Source of the DNA: Streptomyces cucumeris
Lineage (GTDB): Bacteria > Actinomycetota > Actinomycetes > Streptomycetales > Streptomycetaceae
Direction: 5' to 3'
DNA: 64,000 nucleotides
Assembly (NCBI RefSeq): GCF_024295805.1
Contig: NZ_JANCLX010000019.1
Location: forward strand, 62,001 to 126,000
Shown: positions 16,306-24,031 of the stretch, in pieces
Layout of the letters: each line of letters begins with the position of its first letter
Position numbering within the stretch: the stretch's first letter is position 1
Program-made: the position numbers and the translations under genes
Notes under the pieces: model-generated
Databases searched by the model: none
What the model was told of the DNA's origin: nothing
The model's input: the letters and a program-made list of their open reading frames with translations, nothing else

Positions 16306-16898
16306 CCCCCGGCTCCGTCACGGCCGCGGCGCAGCGCGACCATCAGTGCCACCGCGTCGCGCTGGTACTCCGGTGCGTGCCGGGGGCAGGCGTAGACGGC
16401 GCCGCCGATGTTGCCGCCTTCCGTGCCGACGAGGACCGGTTCGTCGGTCGGCAGCTGGCAGCGGACGCAGAGCTGGCGTCCCTCGACGCGGGGGCCGAGC
16501 TCGGCGTGGTCCGCGGCGGCCAGGGCCTCCCACAGACGCCGGGTGTCGGTCAGGTACCGGTCGGGGCCGAGCGGTACGCGCCAGTGGGTGCGGCCCCTGT
16601 GCGTGGGCTCGGTCCAGTCGGCTGGAGGCACGCCCAGGTACGTGGCCTCATCGATCAGTTCGCACAGGACGCGGGTTCCGCGGAGGTGCCAGCTTGCGGC
16701 AGAGCCGATGGCGACGAGCCAGTAGAGGGTGCCGTAGCTGTCCTGGATGACGGCGCCGGTGTCGTCGCCGAGCAGGCCCAAGGCGCGGTCTCCAACGGGC
16801 GGCGTGACGCGGACGGCGTCCCACCACTTCCCTACGGGTAACGGCTCGACATCCGCGGCGGGCGGTGGTGTCCACGGCAAGGTGCTGCTGGTCGTCAC
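16302..16898 (-). CDS. conserved hypothetical protein (198 aa)
   Basis: I recognise this as a recurrent Streptomyces protein of unknown role. The N-terminal half has VGKWWDAVRVTPPVGDRALG and TLYWLVAIGSAASW; the C-terminal half has a CVRCQLPTDEP pair and VYACPRHAPEYQRDAVALM, a possible C-x2-C...C-x-x-H metal site. It starts at GTG 16898 after GGGGAGCCCAGC. It is the first of three genes linked by GTGA overlaps and lies 171 bp downstream of the XRE-TPR regulator gene on the same strand, which probably controls it. Confidence 0.75.
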   Translation of the reverse strand: MTTSSTLPWTPPPAADVEPLPVGKWWDAVRVTPPVGDRALGLLGDDTGAVIQDSYGTLYWLVAIGSAASWHLRGTRVLCELIDEATYLGVPPADWTEPTHRGRTHWRVPLGPDRYLTDTRRLWEALAAADHAELGPRVEGRQLCVRCQLPTDEPVLVGTEGGNIGGAVYACPRHAPEYQRDAVALMVALRRGRDGAGG

Positions 16899-17048
16899 GC
16901 TGGGCTCCCCTGGCGATCTGCGGGGGCGGTGCTGGCTGACGTCCTGGCGGGAGAGTGGGCCAGCGCCGCCGGATGCAGATCACGCTAGGTGTCCATGGGA
17001 TCACATCACAGTGACGTAGTGCATCAGGCTCTCGCAGCTTGCGGCACG

Positions 17049-17069
17049 AGTAGGACAACGCGTCCTACT
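17049..17069. promoter_or_regulatory. 8-bp inverted repeat just after the XRE gene
   Basis: AGTAGGAC and GTCCTACT flank five bases, immediately beyond the regulator stop codon and 151 bp upstream of the next gene. It may be a short terminator or an operator for the downstream operon. Confidence 0.4.
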
Positions 17070-18284
17070 TCAGAGTGCGGGCTCAACTCCAAGTCGGGCA
17101 GCCAGTCCACGCAGCCGGGTGTTCCGGCGCCGCTCTTCCTCTCGCATCTCCAAGACGGTGGCACGTGCGAGCATCTGATAGCGGATCCACTCGGGCTGGT
17201 GCGCCTCAATCTCCAATAGCGTTTCCAACGCGCCCTCGCTGTCCCCCGTCTGGTATTGAGCCTGAGCCACATCTAGTTGATGTGCCGCCAGATGGACCGG
17301 CCGCTTGATCAAGTCGAGGCGTACATCCCCGGCCGCCTCCAGCGCCCTGCCAGCATCTGCCGTCCCGGCCATCGCCACGTTCACGATCTGGGTCTTCACG
17401 TCCACTGCAGAGAACGCGGTGCCGTAGACGCGCACGGGTCCGGACCGCACCGCAGCGGCCTCGGCGTAGTTGAGGAACTGGTCGGCTTCGTCCTTCTGGT
17501 CGCGCCGCGCGGCGGGGGTGGCGGCAGCCACCAGCAGGTTGCCGTAAACCGCGTACTGCGCGCTCGTTCCGCGCCGCATCGGAGGTTCAAGCGCGTCGGC
17601 CTTCCGCTCCGCGACCGACTGCGCTTCCTCCCATCGGCCTTGCCGCAGCAGAATCCAGGAGAGAGTGGAGACTCCCATGCCTTCCATCAGCGGGTCGGAC
17701 GCGCGCTGTGCCGCATCAAGCTGCTTGGCCACGGCCTTGAATGCCCAGTCCAGATGGCCGGACTGCGTAGCGAGACTGGCCGCCAGCTGGTACGACAAAG
17801 CCAGCTGATTCCAGACCCGCTCGGTCAACGAGCCCGTGGTCTCACGGGCAACCGCACGTCCGTCCCGAAGGAGCAGAGGCAGGGAGCTGGCGAGCTGGCT
17901 GTACCCACCGGCCCAGTACAGGGAGGTAGCCGCCGAGACCTGGTCCATCCACACGTCCGCTGCGGGTGGGTCTTCGTCCAGGTCGTCCGACGGCACGCCT
18001 GGCAAAGCGCTGATGTCCTGGATCGCATCGCGCAGGGCGAGTAAACCACCGTCGTCGGGGAGTTCTGAGGTCACCGTGGGCTGCCCCAGGAGTCGCTCCA
18101 GCTCTGTGTCGAGTGCCCTCGCCAGGGACCGGAGAGTAGCGAGCCGGGCAGACTGCCGAGTGTTTTGCTCCAGCTTCCGGATCGTATCGACGTGGACGCC
18201 GGACCGCTCAGCCAGCTCTTCCTGGGTGATGTCACGGAAGCGGCGGAGCTCGCCGAGCCGGTCGCCGATGGTCTTGTCGCTCAT
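17070..18284 (-). CDS. XRE-family regulator with TPR-like C-terminal domain
   Basis: The 404-residue protein starts with a Cro/C1 HTH (IGDRLGELRRFRDITQEELA, then ERSGVHVDTIRKLEQNTRQ) and continues as about eight TPR-like helical pairs (for example VWNQLALSYQLAASLATQSG and LTWILLRQGRWEEAQSVAER-like repeats) that end RLRGLAARLGVEPAL. In this Streptomyces class the helical domain is thought to bind a peptide or partner protein. The ATG at 18284 follows GGGGGAACCCCT; the frame is open further upstream but overlaps the HAD gene. Downstream on the same strand are the 198-residue, Cys-rich and small membrane proteins, its likely regulon. Confidence 0.9.
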   Translation of the reverse strand: MSDKTIGDRLGELRRFRDITQEELAERSGVHVDTIRKLEQNTRQSARLATLRSLARALDTELERLLGQPTVTSELPDDGGLLALRDAIQDISALPGVPSDDLDEDPPAADVWMDQVSAATSLYWAGGYSQLASSLPLLLRDGRAVARETTGSLTERVWNQLALSYQLAASLATQSGHLDWAFKAVAKQLDAAQRASDPLMEGMGVSTLSWILLRQGRWEEAQSVAERKADALEPPMRRGTSAQYAVYGNLLVAAATPAARRDQKDEADQFLNYAEAAAVRSGPVRVYGTAFSAVDVKTQIVNVAMAGTADAGRALEAAGDVRLDLIKRPVHLAAHQLDVAQAQYQTGDSEGALETLLEIEAHQPEWIRYQMLARATVLEMREEERRRNTRLRGLAARLGVEPAL

Positions 18285-18465
18285 AGGGGTTCCCCCGCCA
18301 GAAGGTCTTTCGGCCACGGTACGCCCGGAAGAGTGCGGCACGGGAGACACCGCGGCGCCGGATACACGAAAGGGCCCTCTCGCCGGGCCCGAAGGCCGAG
18401 GAGAAGTCGAGACGCAACTGTTTCCGAACCCCGTGCCCCAGCCACCTGAAGGGTCGGCGATGTGC

Positions 18466-19020
18466 TCAGCTGCTGGTTCGTGAGGAGTCCAGGGATCGGG
18501 CGAAGTCGACGAGGGTGTGGAAGTCGCTCTCGCGTAGGCCGACCCGCGGGTTGACGTGGTGCAGAAGCCCGGCCCCGTGGTGGTGGGCGGAAACGTACGT
18601 CTGATCCAGCTCGCTCTGTTCGTCGTCGACCCAGGCGAAAGGTCGGCCGTTGGCGTAGTCCACCAGCGGGCCGGTTTTCCAGTGGACTCCATCAGGGCGC
18701 TCTTGGAGCAAGACGTTGCCGAAGTAGACGAAGGGAAGTTCCGGAAGGCCGAGTACCGGTGCGATCCATCGGTTGGCATCGCCCATCCATGTCGTCGCCC
18801 AGCACAGCTCGAAGCCGAGCCGGAGCAAGAATCGCCCGTGCTCCGGGTTGAGCCAGACCCGCAGGGGGCGCTGTCGGGTCGTGAGGCTCCTGCCCTCCTC
18901 ATGGGTTCCGCCGTCCTGGGGCACTCTGATTGTGGTGTAGCCGTCAGGACGCTTCTCCGGCTTGGCCGCATAAGGGTTGAGCGGCCCGTCCACGTCGAGG
19001 AACAGCAGTGGGCGGTTCAT
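18466..19020 (-). CDS. HAD-like protein (HAD_SAK type), paralogue of 20333-20857
   Basis: A 184-residue HAD-like protein with the N-terminal DxD motif (RPLLFLDVDGPLNPY), a central FELCWATTWMGDANRW strand-helix and C-terminal FAWVDDEQSELD with the acidic motif IV. It resembles the HAD domain found in Swiss-army-knife RNA repair proteins, although enzymatic activity of stand-alone forms is not established. Its start follows GGGAGGAACC. A paralogue with the same motifs lies 1.3 kb away on the other side of an LRR gene on the opposite strand. Confidence 0.8.
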   Translation of the reverse strand: MNRPLLFLDVDGPLNPYAAKPEKRPDGYTTIRVPQDGGTHEEGRSLTTRQRPLRVWLNPEHGRFLLRLGFELCWATTWMGDANRWIAPVLGLPELPFVYFGNVLLQERPDGVHWKTGPLVDYANGRPFAWVDDEQSELDQTYVSAHHHGAGLLHHVNPRVGLRESDFHTLVDFARSLDSSRTSS

Positions 19021-19214
19021 GGTTCCTCCCGGTCTAGCTCACTATCGACTGGCCCGAGAAGCGTAGCTGCAGAGATCGTCTCGGTATTGGGCCGAGCTGA
19101 ATGATGATCACGATGTGGTGGTTGTGATCACGGCATCGGAGGCCTCCCGGATGACATCGACGACCGGAGTGAGTCCGCATTGCTTCGGCAAGCCGCTGAC
19201 TACGCTGCGACAGC

Positions 19215-19361
19215 ATGGCGTGGACAGGGTTCAACGGAGCCGGCCGTTCGTCTGCCATGAGAGGACCGGGCGCTGCTGGTCACGGCACGCTGATGGTCAA
19301 GAGCCAGATGTTCGGTCGGGCGGGCTTCTGGCTCCTCCGGGAGCTGGTTCTTCTCACCTGA
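19215..19361 (+). pseudogene. C-terminal remnant of an ISL3-like transposase
   Basis: An in-frame 48-residue stretch ends with GHGTLMVKSQMFGRAGFWLL then RELVLLT and a stop, closely resembling the C terminus of ISL3-family transposases (...KRQMFGRAxFxLLRxRVLL). The rest of the transposase and both terminal repeats are missing. It lies between the HAD gene and the LRR gene. The family match is from motif memory. Confidence 0.5.
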
Positions 19362-19428
19362 CGGTGGCCACTACTGGTCGTAGGCTGCGGACGGCGGGTC
19401 CGTGCAAGTCTTGGAGGCGTGCGACGTT

Positions 19429-20142
19429 ATGGCGACACTGAATCTGTGGAAGCAGAACCGCGGAGAATTGCCAGAGTCACTGTGGCAGCGGACCGAATTG
19501 CACGAGCTGATCCTCGCGGATAATGCGCTGACGCGGGTTTCACCCCAGATTGCACGGCTACGGCAGTTGCACACGTTGGACCTGGGCCACAACGAGCTTG
19601 CCTCGATCCCGGAGGAACTGGCTGAACTACCACTCACCAAGTACCTGTACCTGCACGACAACCAGCTGAGAGAGCTTCCCCGGTCGGTCGGCCGCCTCAC
19701 CGCCCTCCGATACCTCAACGTCGGGGAGAACCACCTCACCAGCCTGCCGGACACCATCGGAAAAATGATCGGACTGGTGGAACTTCGGGCCGAGCGCAAT
19801 CGACTCACCGCACTTCCCGAATCGATCGGCCGCCTGTGCCAGCTCCGCGAGCTGTGGTTGCGTGGCAACCAACTTGTGCGCCTACCGGAATCCATCAGGG
19901 AACTGGCCGAGCTGCGCCACGTTGACCTACGAGAGAATGCCCTGCCGGACGTCCCGGAGGCGCTGGCGAGCCTTTCACGGCTCCGCCATCTAGACCTGCG
20001 GAGCAACAGACTTCACACCCTGCCGGACTGGCTGCCCGAGCTTCCTTCGCTCGAGAGACTCGACCTCCGCTGGAACAACATCGAGCCCGCGCCACGCCTG
20101 CTCGATCTCCTAGAGCAACGGGGATGCGTTGTCTGGACGTAG
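19429..20142 (+). CDS. leucine-rich-repeat protein
   Basis: The 237-residue protein is made almost entirely of about nine 23-residue leucine-rich repeats of the LxxLxLxxNxLxxLPxxIxxL type, such as LHTLDLGHNELASIPEELAE, LRELWLRGNQLVRLPESIRE and LRHLDLRSNRLHTLPDWLPE. There is no signal peptide or membrane segment, so it is a cytoplasmic binding scaffold. The ATG at 19429 follows TTGGAGG; an in-frame GTG at 19402 is a weaker alternative. It sits between two HAD-type paralogues; a joint role with them is possible but unproven. Partner unknown. Confidence 0.88.
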   Translation: MATLNLWKQNRGELPESLWQRTELHELILADNALTRVSPQIARLRQLHTLDLGHNELASIPEELAELPLTKYLYLHDNQLRELPRSVGRLTALRYLNVGENHLTSLPDTIGKMIGLVELRAERNRLTALPESIGRLCQLRELWLRGNQLVRLPESIRELAELRHVDLRENALPDVPEALASLSRLRHLDLRSNRLHTLPDWLPELPSLERLDLRWNNIEPAPRLLDLLEQRGCVVWT

Positions 20143-20332
20143 AGAGCGTCCTCGGGACGGTACGCGGCCAGCGTTACCTCGCCACGGAAGCTGGGACAGA
20201 ACTCGAGAATCGGCGGCGGGCTGTGCGACGAGGGTGTGTCATTTCGTCTGCGGCAGCTGGAAGTAAGGGCGGGCGCCAGCCCCTCCTCATCGAGGCGTCC
20301 CATGGTGGTGCTCGCCGCTATCCTGCGCTGTT

Positions 20333-20857
20333 GTGACTTGCGCTGCGCCGCTTCCGCTGCTGTTCCTTGATGTCGATGGACCGCTCATCCCGTTCGGGGC
20401 GGAGCCGCAGCAGTACCCGACCTATGCGATAGGTATCGATCTACCTGATGCCGATGCGAACCCGCTGCTGACCAGGGTCAACCCTGAGCACGGCCCAAAG
20501 CTGGCCGCACTTCCGTGCGAGCTGGTCTGGGCCACGACGTGGATGGATGACGCGAACGAGTGCATCGCTCCATTGATCGGTCTTCCACGGCTGGCCGTAG
20601 TGGTCTGGCCGGAGCCGTCCGGCATCGACGAGCAGGATGAACGCAGCGGACTGCACTGGAAGACCCGCTTCCTCGTCGACTGGGCGGCGGGGCGGCAGTT
20701 CGTCTGGGTCGATGACGAGGTCACTGACACCGATCGGGACTGGGTGGCCGCCCACCATCCGGGGCGCGCTCTGCTTCACCGAGTCGATGCTCGGCTTGGG
20801 CTGACCGATGGTGACTACGCGGCTCTCAACTTGTGGCTGCGGCAGCCGTTCGGGTAG
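20333..20857 (+). CDS. HAD-like protein (HAD_SAK type), paralogue of 18466-19020
   Basis: A 174-residue protein sharing all landmarks with the HAD gene at 18.5-19.0 kb: LPLLFLDVDGPLIPFGAEP at the N terminus, NPEHGPKLAALPCELVWATT and WMDDANECIAPLIGLPRL in the centre, GLHWKTRFLVDWAAGRQFVW and VDDEVTDTDRDWVAAHHPG toward the end. The DxD and DDE acids needed for phosphoryl chemistry are kept. The GTG start at 20333 has TATCCT eight bases upstream, so a leaderless or nearly leaderless transcript is possible. The two paralogues differ by several indels, so the duplication is not recent. Confidence 0.8.
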   Translation: MTCAAPLPLLFLDVDGPLIPFGAEPQQYPTYAIGIDLPDADANPLLTRVNPEHGPKLAALPCELVWATTWMDDANECIAPLIGLPRLAVVVWPEPSGIDEQDERSGLHWKTRFLVDWAAGRQFVWVDDEVTDTDRDWVAAHHPGRALLHRVDARLGLTDGDYAALNLWLRQPFG

Positions 20858-20916
20858 GAGAGGCGGGGCGCGGTGCATGGTGACGGCCTGGCGCCCTGGA
20901 GACGCTCCGGTAGGTG

Positions 20917-21177
20917 TGACCGGTCTGTTGACCGGTGCTGGTTGACCATGGTGGCGGATGTGTCTTGACCACGCCGTGGTCAACCAACCGGTCAAGCGCG
21001 GGGATGGTCGGTGGTGTCCCCCGCGCCAACCGCGTGCGTCTGTTCCCGCATCCTTGCCCCCTGGGGGTGTGCTGCGCAGTTGACCGTGGTGGGCTGTTGG
21101 CTGTGCAGGTGTGGCTCCCGGGGTGCGCAACTGCGCTACCGCTGTGCAGTCGTGAGGCAGCGGTTGACTGCGCAGTC
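20917..21177. repeat. cluster of TTGACC/GGTCAA and CTGCGCAGT repeats in noncoding DNA
   Basis: Six TGACC-type half-sites in both orientations lie within 20917-20995, including a perfect palindrome TTGACCACGCCGTGGTCAA (20965-20983) nested inside a larger inverted repeat (TTGACCGGT..TGGTTGACCA against TGGTCAACCAACCGGTCAA). Further right, CTGCGCAGTTGACC, GTGCGCAACTGCGC and GGTTGACTGCGCAGTC repeat a second motif. No frame in 20858-21565 looks like a gene. The density suggests a multi-site protein-binding region. Confidence 0.6.
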
Positions 21178-21565
21178 GGCGGGCCGGGGCTGGGTGCTCT
21201 GGGCCGTGGTTCAGGCTGTCGCCTCATCCCTTACGCGGTGCGCGGCCTGCTCGCTTGGTCATCGGTTCGTGCTCCTGCAGCTCGGTGGGATCACCGTGCG
21301 CCTGACTGATGAGAGCCCGCCAGGCCATGGTCACGTTGGGCTCGTCACCACGGCTGTGACCTTCTGGTTGGTCATCAGGTGACTCGCTCCGTCCAGGTCG
21401 CAGAACAGCGTCTCGACAGCCGTTCGCGAGGCAACGCTGGCGCTGAGTGTTTGCGAGAACGGTCTTTGGCGCAAATTACGCGATCGGCGCCCTTGGTGAA
21501 GAGTGGCTAAGGCCCACGCAACCTACGATGATCACTCCGTTAGCAGGACACAAGGGGTGGGGAGC

Positions 21566-22030
21566 ATGAGAGCGCTGTGGGCCTATGGCCTGGTATTAAG
21601 CATGGTCGGCCTGGCCGGGTGCACTGGCACGACGGAGGACACGAAAGGCGTGGCGGCCACTGCGACGCCCTCGGCCGTGACGCTTTCCATCAGCGGGGCG
21701 GTCTCTGTGCTCCTGTCTACGGACGGTACCGGACCCGAGGCCAGCAAGCCGTGTACGTCCCGGCCGGACGCCAAGACCCAAGTCGGGGCGGAAGTGCGCG
21801 TGAGGGACGACAAGGGCAAGACTCTTGGTACCCAAAAGCTCCCGATGGGCGACACCGAGGGTTCCCCGTTCAAGATGTGCAGCTTCTACTTCTCCTTCGA
21901 GGTTTCCGGCGCGTCCGAGAAGTACGAGATGAGCATCGAAGGCTTCCCGCCGATGCACTACATCCGCGAAGACATCCGCCGCGGGCTTCTCTTCTACGAG
22001 ACGGAGCAGGGCACGTTGATCCAGCAGTAG
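21566..22030 (+). CDS. putative lipoprotein
   Basis: The 154-residue product has a type II signal peptide (MRALWAYGLVLSMVGLAGC) with lipobox LAGC, so Cys19 would be lipidated and the protein anchored outside the membrane. The mature part is a beta-rich domain of about 120 residues with Cys in KPCTSRPDA and KMCSFYFSFEVSG that may form a disulfide, and ends EQGTLIQQ. I do not recognise the domain. The ATG at 21566 follows GGGGTGGGGAGC; an earlier in-frame ATG would bury the signal peptide. A strong hairpin follows the gene. Confidence 0.8.
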   Translation: MRALWAYGLVLSMVGLAGCTGTTEDTKGVAATATPSAVTLSISGAVSVLLSTDGTGPEASKPCTSRPDAKTQVGAEVRVRDDKGKTLGTQKLPMGDTEGSPFKMCSFYFSFEVSGASEKYEMSIEGFPPMHYIREDIRRGLLFYETEQGTLIQQ

Positions 22031-22047
22031 ACCGTAGGACGGTCTTC

Positions 22048-22070
22048 GGGGCCGTTCTTCGAACGGCCCC
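22048..22070 (+). terminator. intrinsic terminator of the lipoprotein gene
   Basis: GGGGCCGTTC and GAACGGCCCC form a perfect 10-bp stem with a TTC loop, 17 bases after the stop codon, followed by TCGCCCTCTC. Confidence 0.75.
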
Positions 22071-22310
22071 TCGCCCTCTCAGCCGCATCACAGAAGGAGT
22101 GCCTGAGCCGAGGGCTGCGAACAAGGCCAGTCGGCTGAGGTCGGGAAGAGCCGGGCTGGCGGCTGTGTCTGTGGCCGGCTCAGCGTCAGGGCCTTCGGCG
22201 GACGGGTAGTGCCTGAACGAAGGCATGGGCGGTGTGTGGCGGGACGCCGTGAAGCAGTTGCGCTCACGCCGCGGTACTGAGGCGCTGACGTTGCACTGCG
22301 GCGCCTCCCA

Positions 22311-22351
22311 GGTGTTGTGGGCAACCCCTGGGAGGGGTTGCCCACAACACC
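22311..22351. repeat. perfect 18-bp inverted repeat with 5-base loop
   Basis: GGTGTTGTGGGCAACCCC and its exact complement flank TGGGA. No gene adjoins it directly: it lies about 280 bp after the lipoprotein gene and 325 bp before the DUF402 gene, in a 600-bp stretch where I see no supportable gene. It is longer than usual terminators here and may be a palindromic repeat element. Confidence 0.65.
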
Positions 22352-22676
22352 CTCCCTGGGTTTCACCGGCAACCCCTCCATAACCAGTCACTAAGAACCC
22401 ACCAAGGGGAACCGCCTTCCGGACGTCCGTAGGACTGGTGCGGGTGCTAAGGGCTTCGCATCCTCAGTGACCGGCGCCGCGCCGAAGAGAGTGCGCTTGG
22501 CCGGTGAAGAGGTCGACGGAGGTGCTCAGATGTCGGTTGTTGGGTAGTTCTCGGCGTGATGGACGTGTGCCCGCGGTACCTCGATGTCTCGGGTCGGACG
22601 GTGCGGTGGTTGTTCCCATGCGGATCCCGGCCGCGTCCTGGCTGGGTTCTGCTGGGGTTGTCGTGGAGGGGGTTCT

Positions 22677-23330
22677 GTGGGGTGCTTTGGAGTGGGGGAG
22701 ACGGTGGTACGGCGGGACGTGTACCGCTCCGGACGGGTGTGGAGTGAGCAGGCGCTGCGTGTGGTCGCTGATACCGGTCAGGTGCTGGTGGCCGCGTGTG
22801 CTCCCGGGGCGGAGGCCCGCTGGCCCGCCCTGTACGCGAAGGCACGTGCCGATGGGGACCGGTCGGTGCGCACAGAGGCGTTCGATGCGATGGCCGCGGG
22901 GGAGTGGGAGCTCAGCGACAGCTGGTGGCAGGAGACTGAGCTGCTGGTGTGGAAGCAGCCCGAGGTCTGGTTCAGCGTCAACGCCTTCTTCGTCCCTGAG
23001 GGGGCGGGGCGCCGGTTGAGGAACTGGTATGTGAACTTTGAGCGGCCCATGACCCGTACCCCGGCCGGGTTCGACACGTTCGACCTGACGGTGGACCTGG
23101 TCGTCGATCCTGATCTCGGCGGGTACGAGTGGAAGGACGTGGATGAGTACGCGCATGTGCGGCGGCTGGGTATCGTCACCGATGCTGAGCACCGGGCTGT
23201 GGAGGATGCGCGTGGTCAGGTCCTGGCGATGCTCGCTGACCGTGCTGGGGTGTTCGCGGACGCCGAGCGGTGGGCGTCCTGGCGGTGGGAGCCGACCTGG
23301 CCCACCCCGCGCCTGCCGCGTCCTGCCTGA
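22677..23330 (+). CDS. DUF402-domain protein (possible nucleoside phosphatase)
   Basis: The 217-residue protein matches the DUF402 family found across Streptomyces: N-terminal RRDVYRSGRVWSEQALRVVA, central ELLVWKQPEVWFSVNAFF, RNWYVNFERPMTRTPAGFD and FDTFDLTVDLVVDPDLGGYE, EWKDVDEYAHVRRLGIVTD. In the characterised staphylococcal relative this fold hydrolyses nucleoside di- and triphosphates with divalent metals bound by such Asp/Glu clusters. The GTG at 22677 follows GGAGGGGGTTCT. It stands alone; the large gap before it contains an 18-bp palindrome. Confidence 0.82.
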   Translation: MGCFGVGETVVRRDVYRSGRVWSEQALRVVADTGQVLVAACAPGAEARWPALYAKARADGDRSVRTEAFDAMAAGEWELSDSWWQETELLVWKQPEVWFSVNAFFVPEGAGRRLRNWYVNFERPMTRTPAGFDTFDLTVDLVVDPDLGGYEWKDVDEYAHVRRLGIVTDAEHRAVEDARGQVLAMLADRAGVFADAERWASWRWEPTWPTPRLPRPA

Positions 23331-23690
23331 CCGACCGGCTCGGCTGTGAGCCCCGCCTCGTCGATCCCACCACTCTTCCTTTTCCGGCTCACCGCGGGGG
23401 TGCCTCGTGATCGAAGGCAGGTACGCGACCCCACGTCTTCGGATCCAAGGCCCCACGGCCCGCCAACCCGCCGTTTCAACCGCCGTTCCAGCACGCCCGC
23501 GTCATGATCTGGGAGCCGGGGCTCGTTGAACTGGTACGCGACCTCTGCGGCCGGGACGGCGAGAACGCCATGGGTCGCGTCATCCCTCGCAGACGCCCCC
23601 GCCAGGGCGCAGAGGAGTGGAACCCTCCACGATGCGCTGTGGGCGCCGTCCTGGCAGCGTCGCCTCGCGGCGAGGCCGGCGCCGTGAGTA

Positions 23691-23882
23691 TCAGCAGGTC
23701 GTCTGGCTCGCCCAGTCGGCATCGATGTCCGCGGTGGCAAGGGCTGCGTTGGTGTTCAGGAGCGTCCCGTACGCCATGAGTTCTTGAATCTGTACCGGGT
23801 CGAGGCGAGTGGTGTCGCTGACGGTGCGCCACAGACGTGTGCGGCAATCTTCAGCCCGTGTGCTCGCGGCGTCCTCCGCCGG
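23691..23882 (-). pseudogene. start-less 3' fragment of an unidentified gene
   Basis: One minus-strand frame is open from an upstream stop (23883-23885) to TGA at 23691 and reads RTRLWRTVSDTTRLDPVQIQ, ELMAYGTLLNTNAALATADI then DADWASQTTC. It has codon use like a real protein but lacks ATG, GTG or TTG before the internal Met. It looks like the C-terminal 60 residues of a lost gene, lying in the otherwise empty 23331-24031 interval. Identity unknown. Confidence 0.4.
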
Positions 23883-23923
23883 TCAGCCCCTTTCGGGCAC
23901 TGTCAGCCCCCTGTTGATAACGA

Positions 23924-23939
23924 GTAAGTCTCCTGTTAC
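23924..23939. promoter_or_regulatory. GTAA-N8-TTAC dyad upstream of the quinone oxidoreductase
   Basis: GTAAGTCTCCTGTTAC carries GTAA/TTAC ends typical of HxlR-family operators that often control such oxidoreductases. It lies 92 bp upstream of the ATG. HxlR genes occur 1.7 and 4.7 kb away, but the link is inference. Confidence 0.3.
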
Positions 23940-24031
23940 CTAGCATGGTGTCTGGGCCGTTGGGTGTTGCTGACCACCGGCACGGCCGAGAATCGGTTAG
24001 CAGCCGGGTAGCAGCGCTGGGGGGCGCCATC

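Noticed and set aside
17049..17069. Inverted repeat as CRISPR or attachment site
   Set aside because: A single 8-bp dyad without repetition; better explained as a short terminator or operator.
23504..23779. Plus-strand ORF reading MIWEPGLVELVRDLCGRDG
   Set aside because: Codon use is acceptable but the opposite strand is equally plausible and neither has a ribosome site or known motif.
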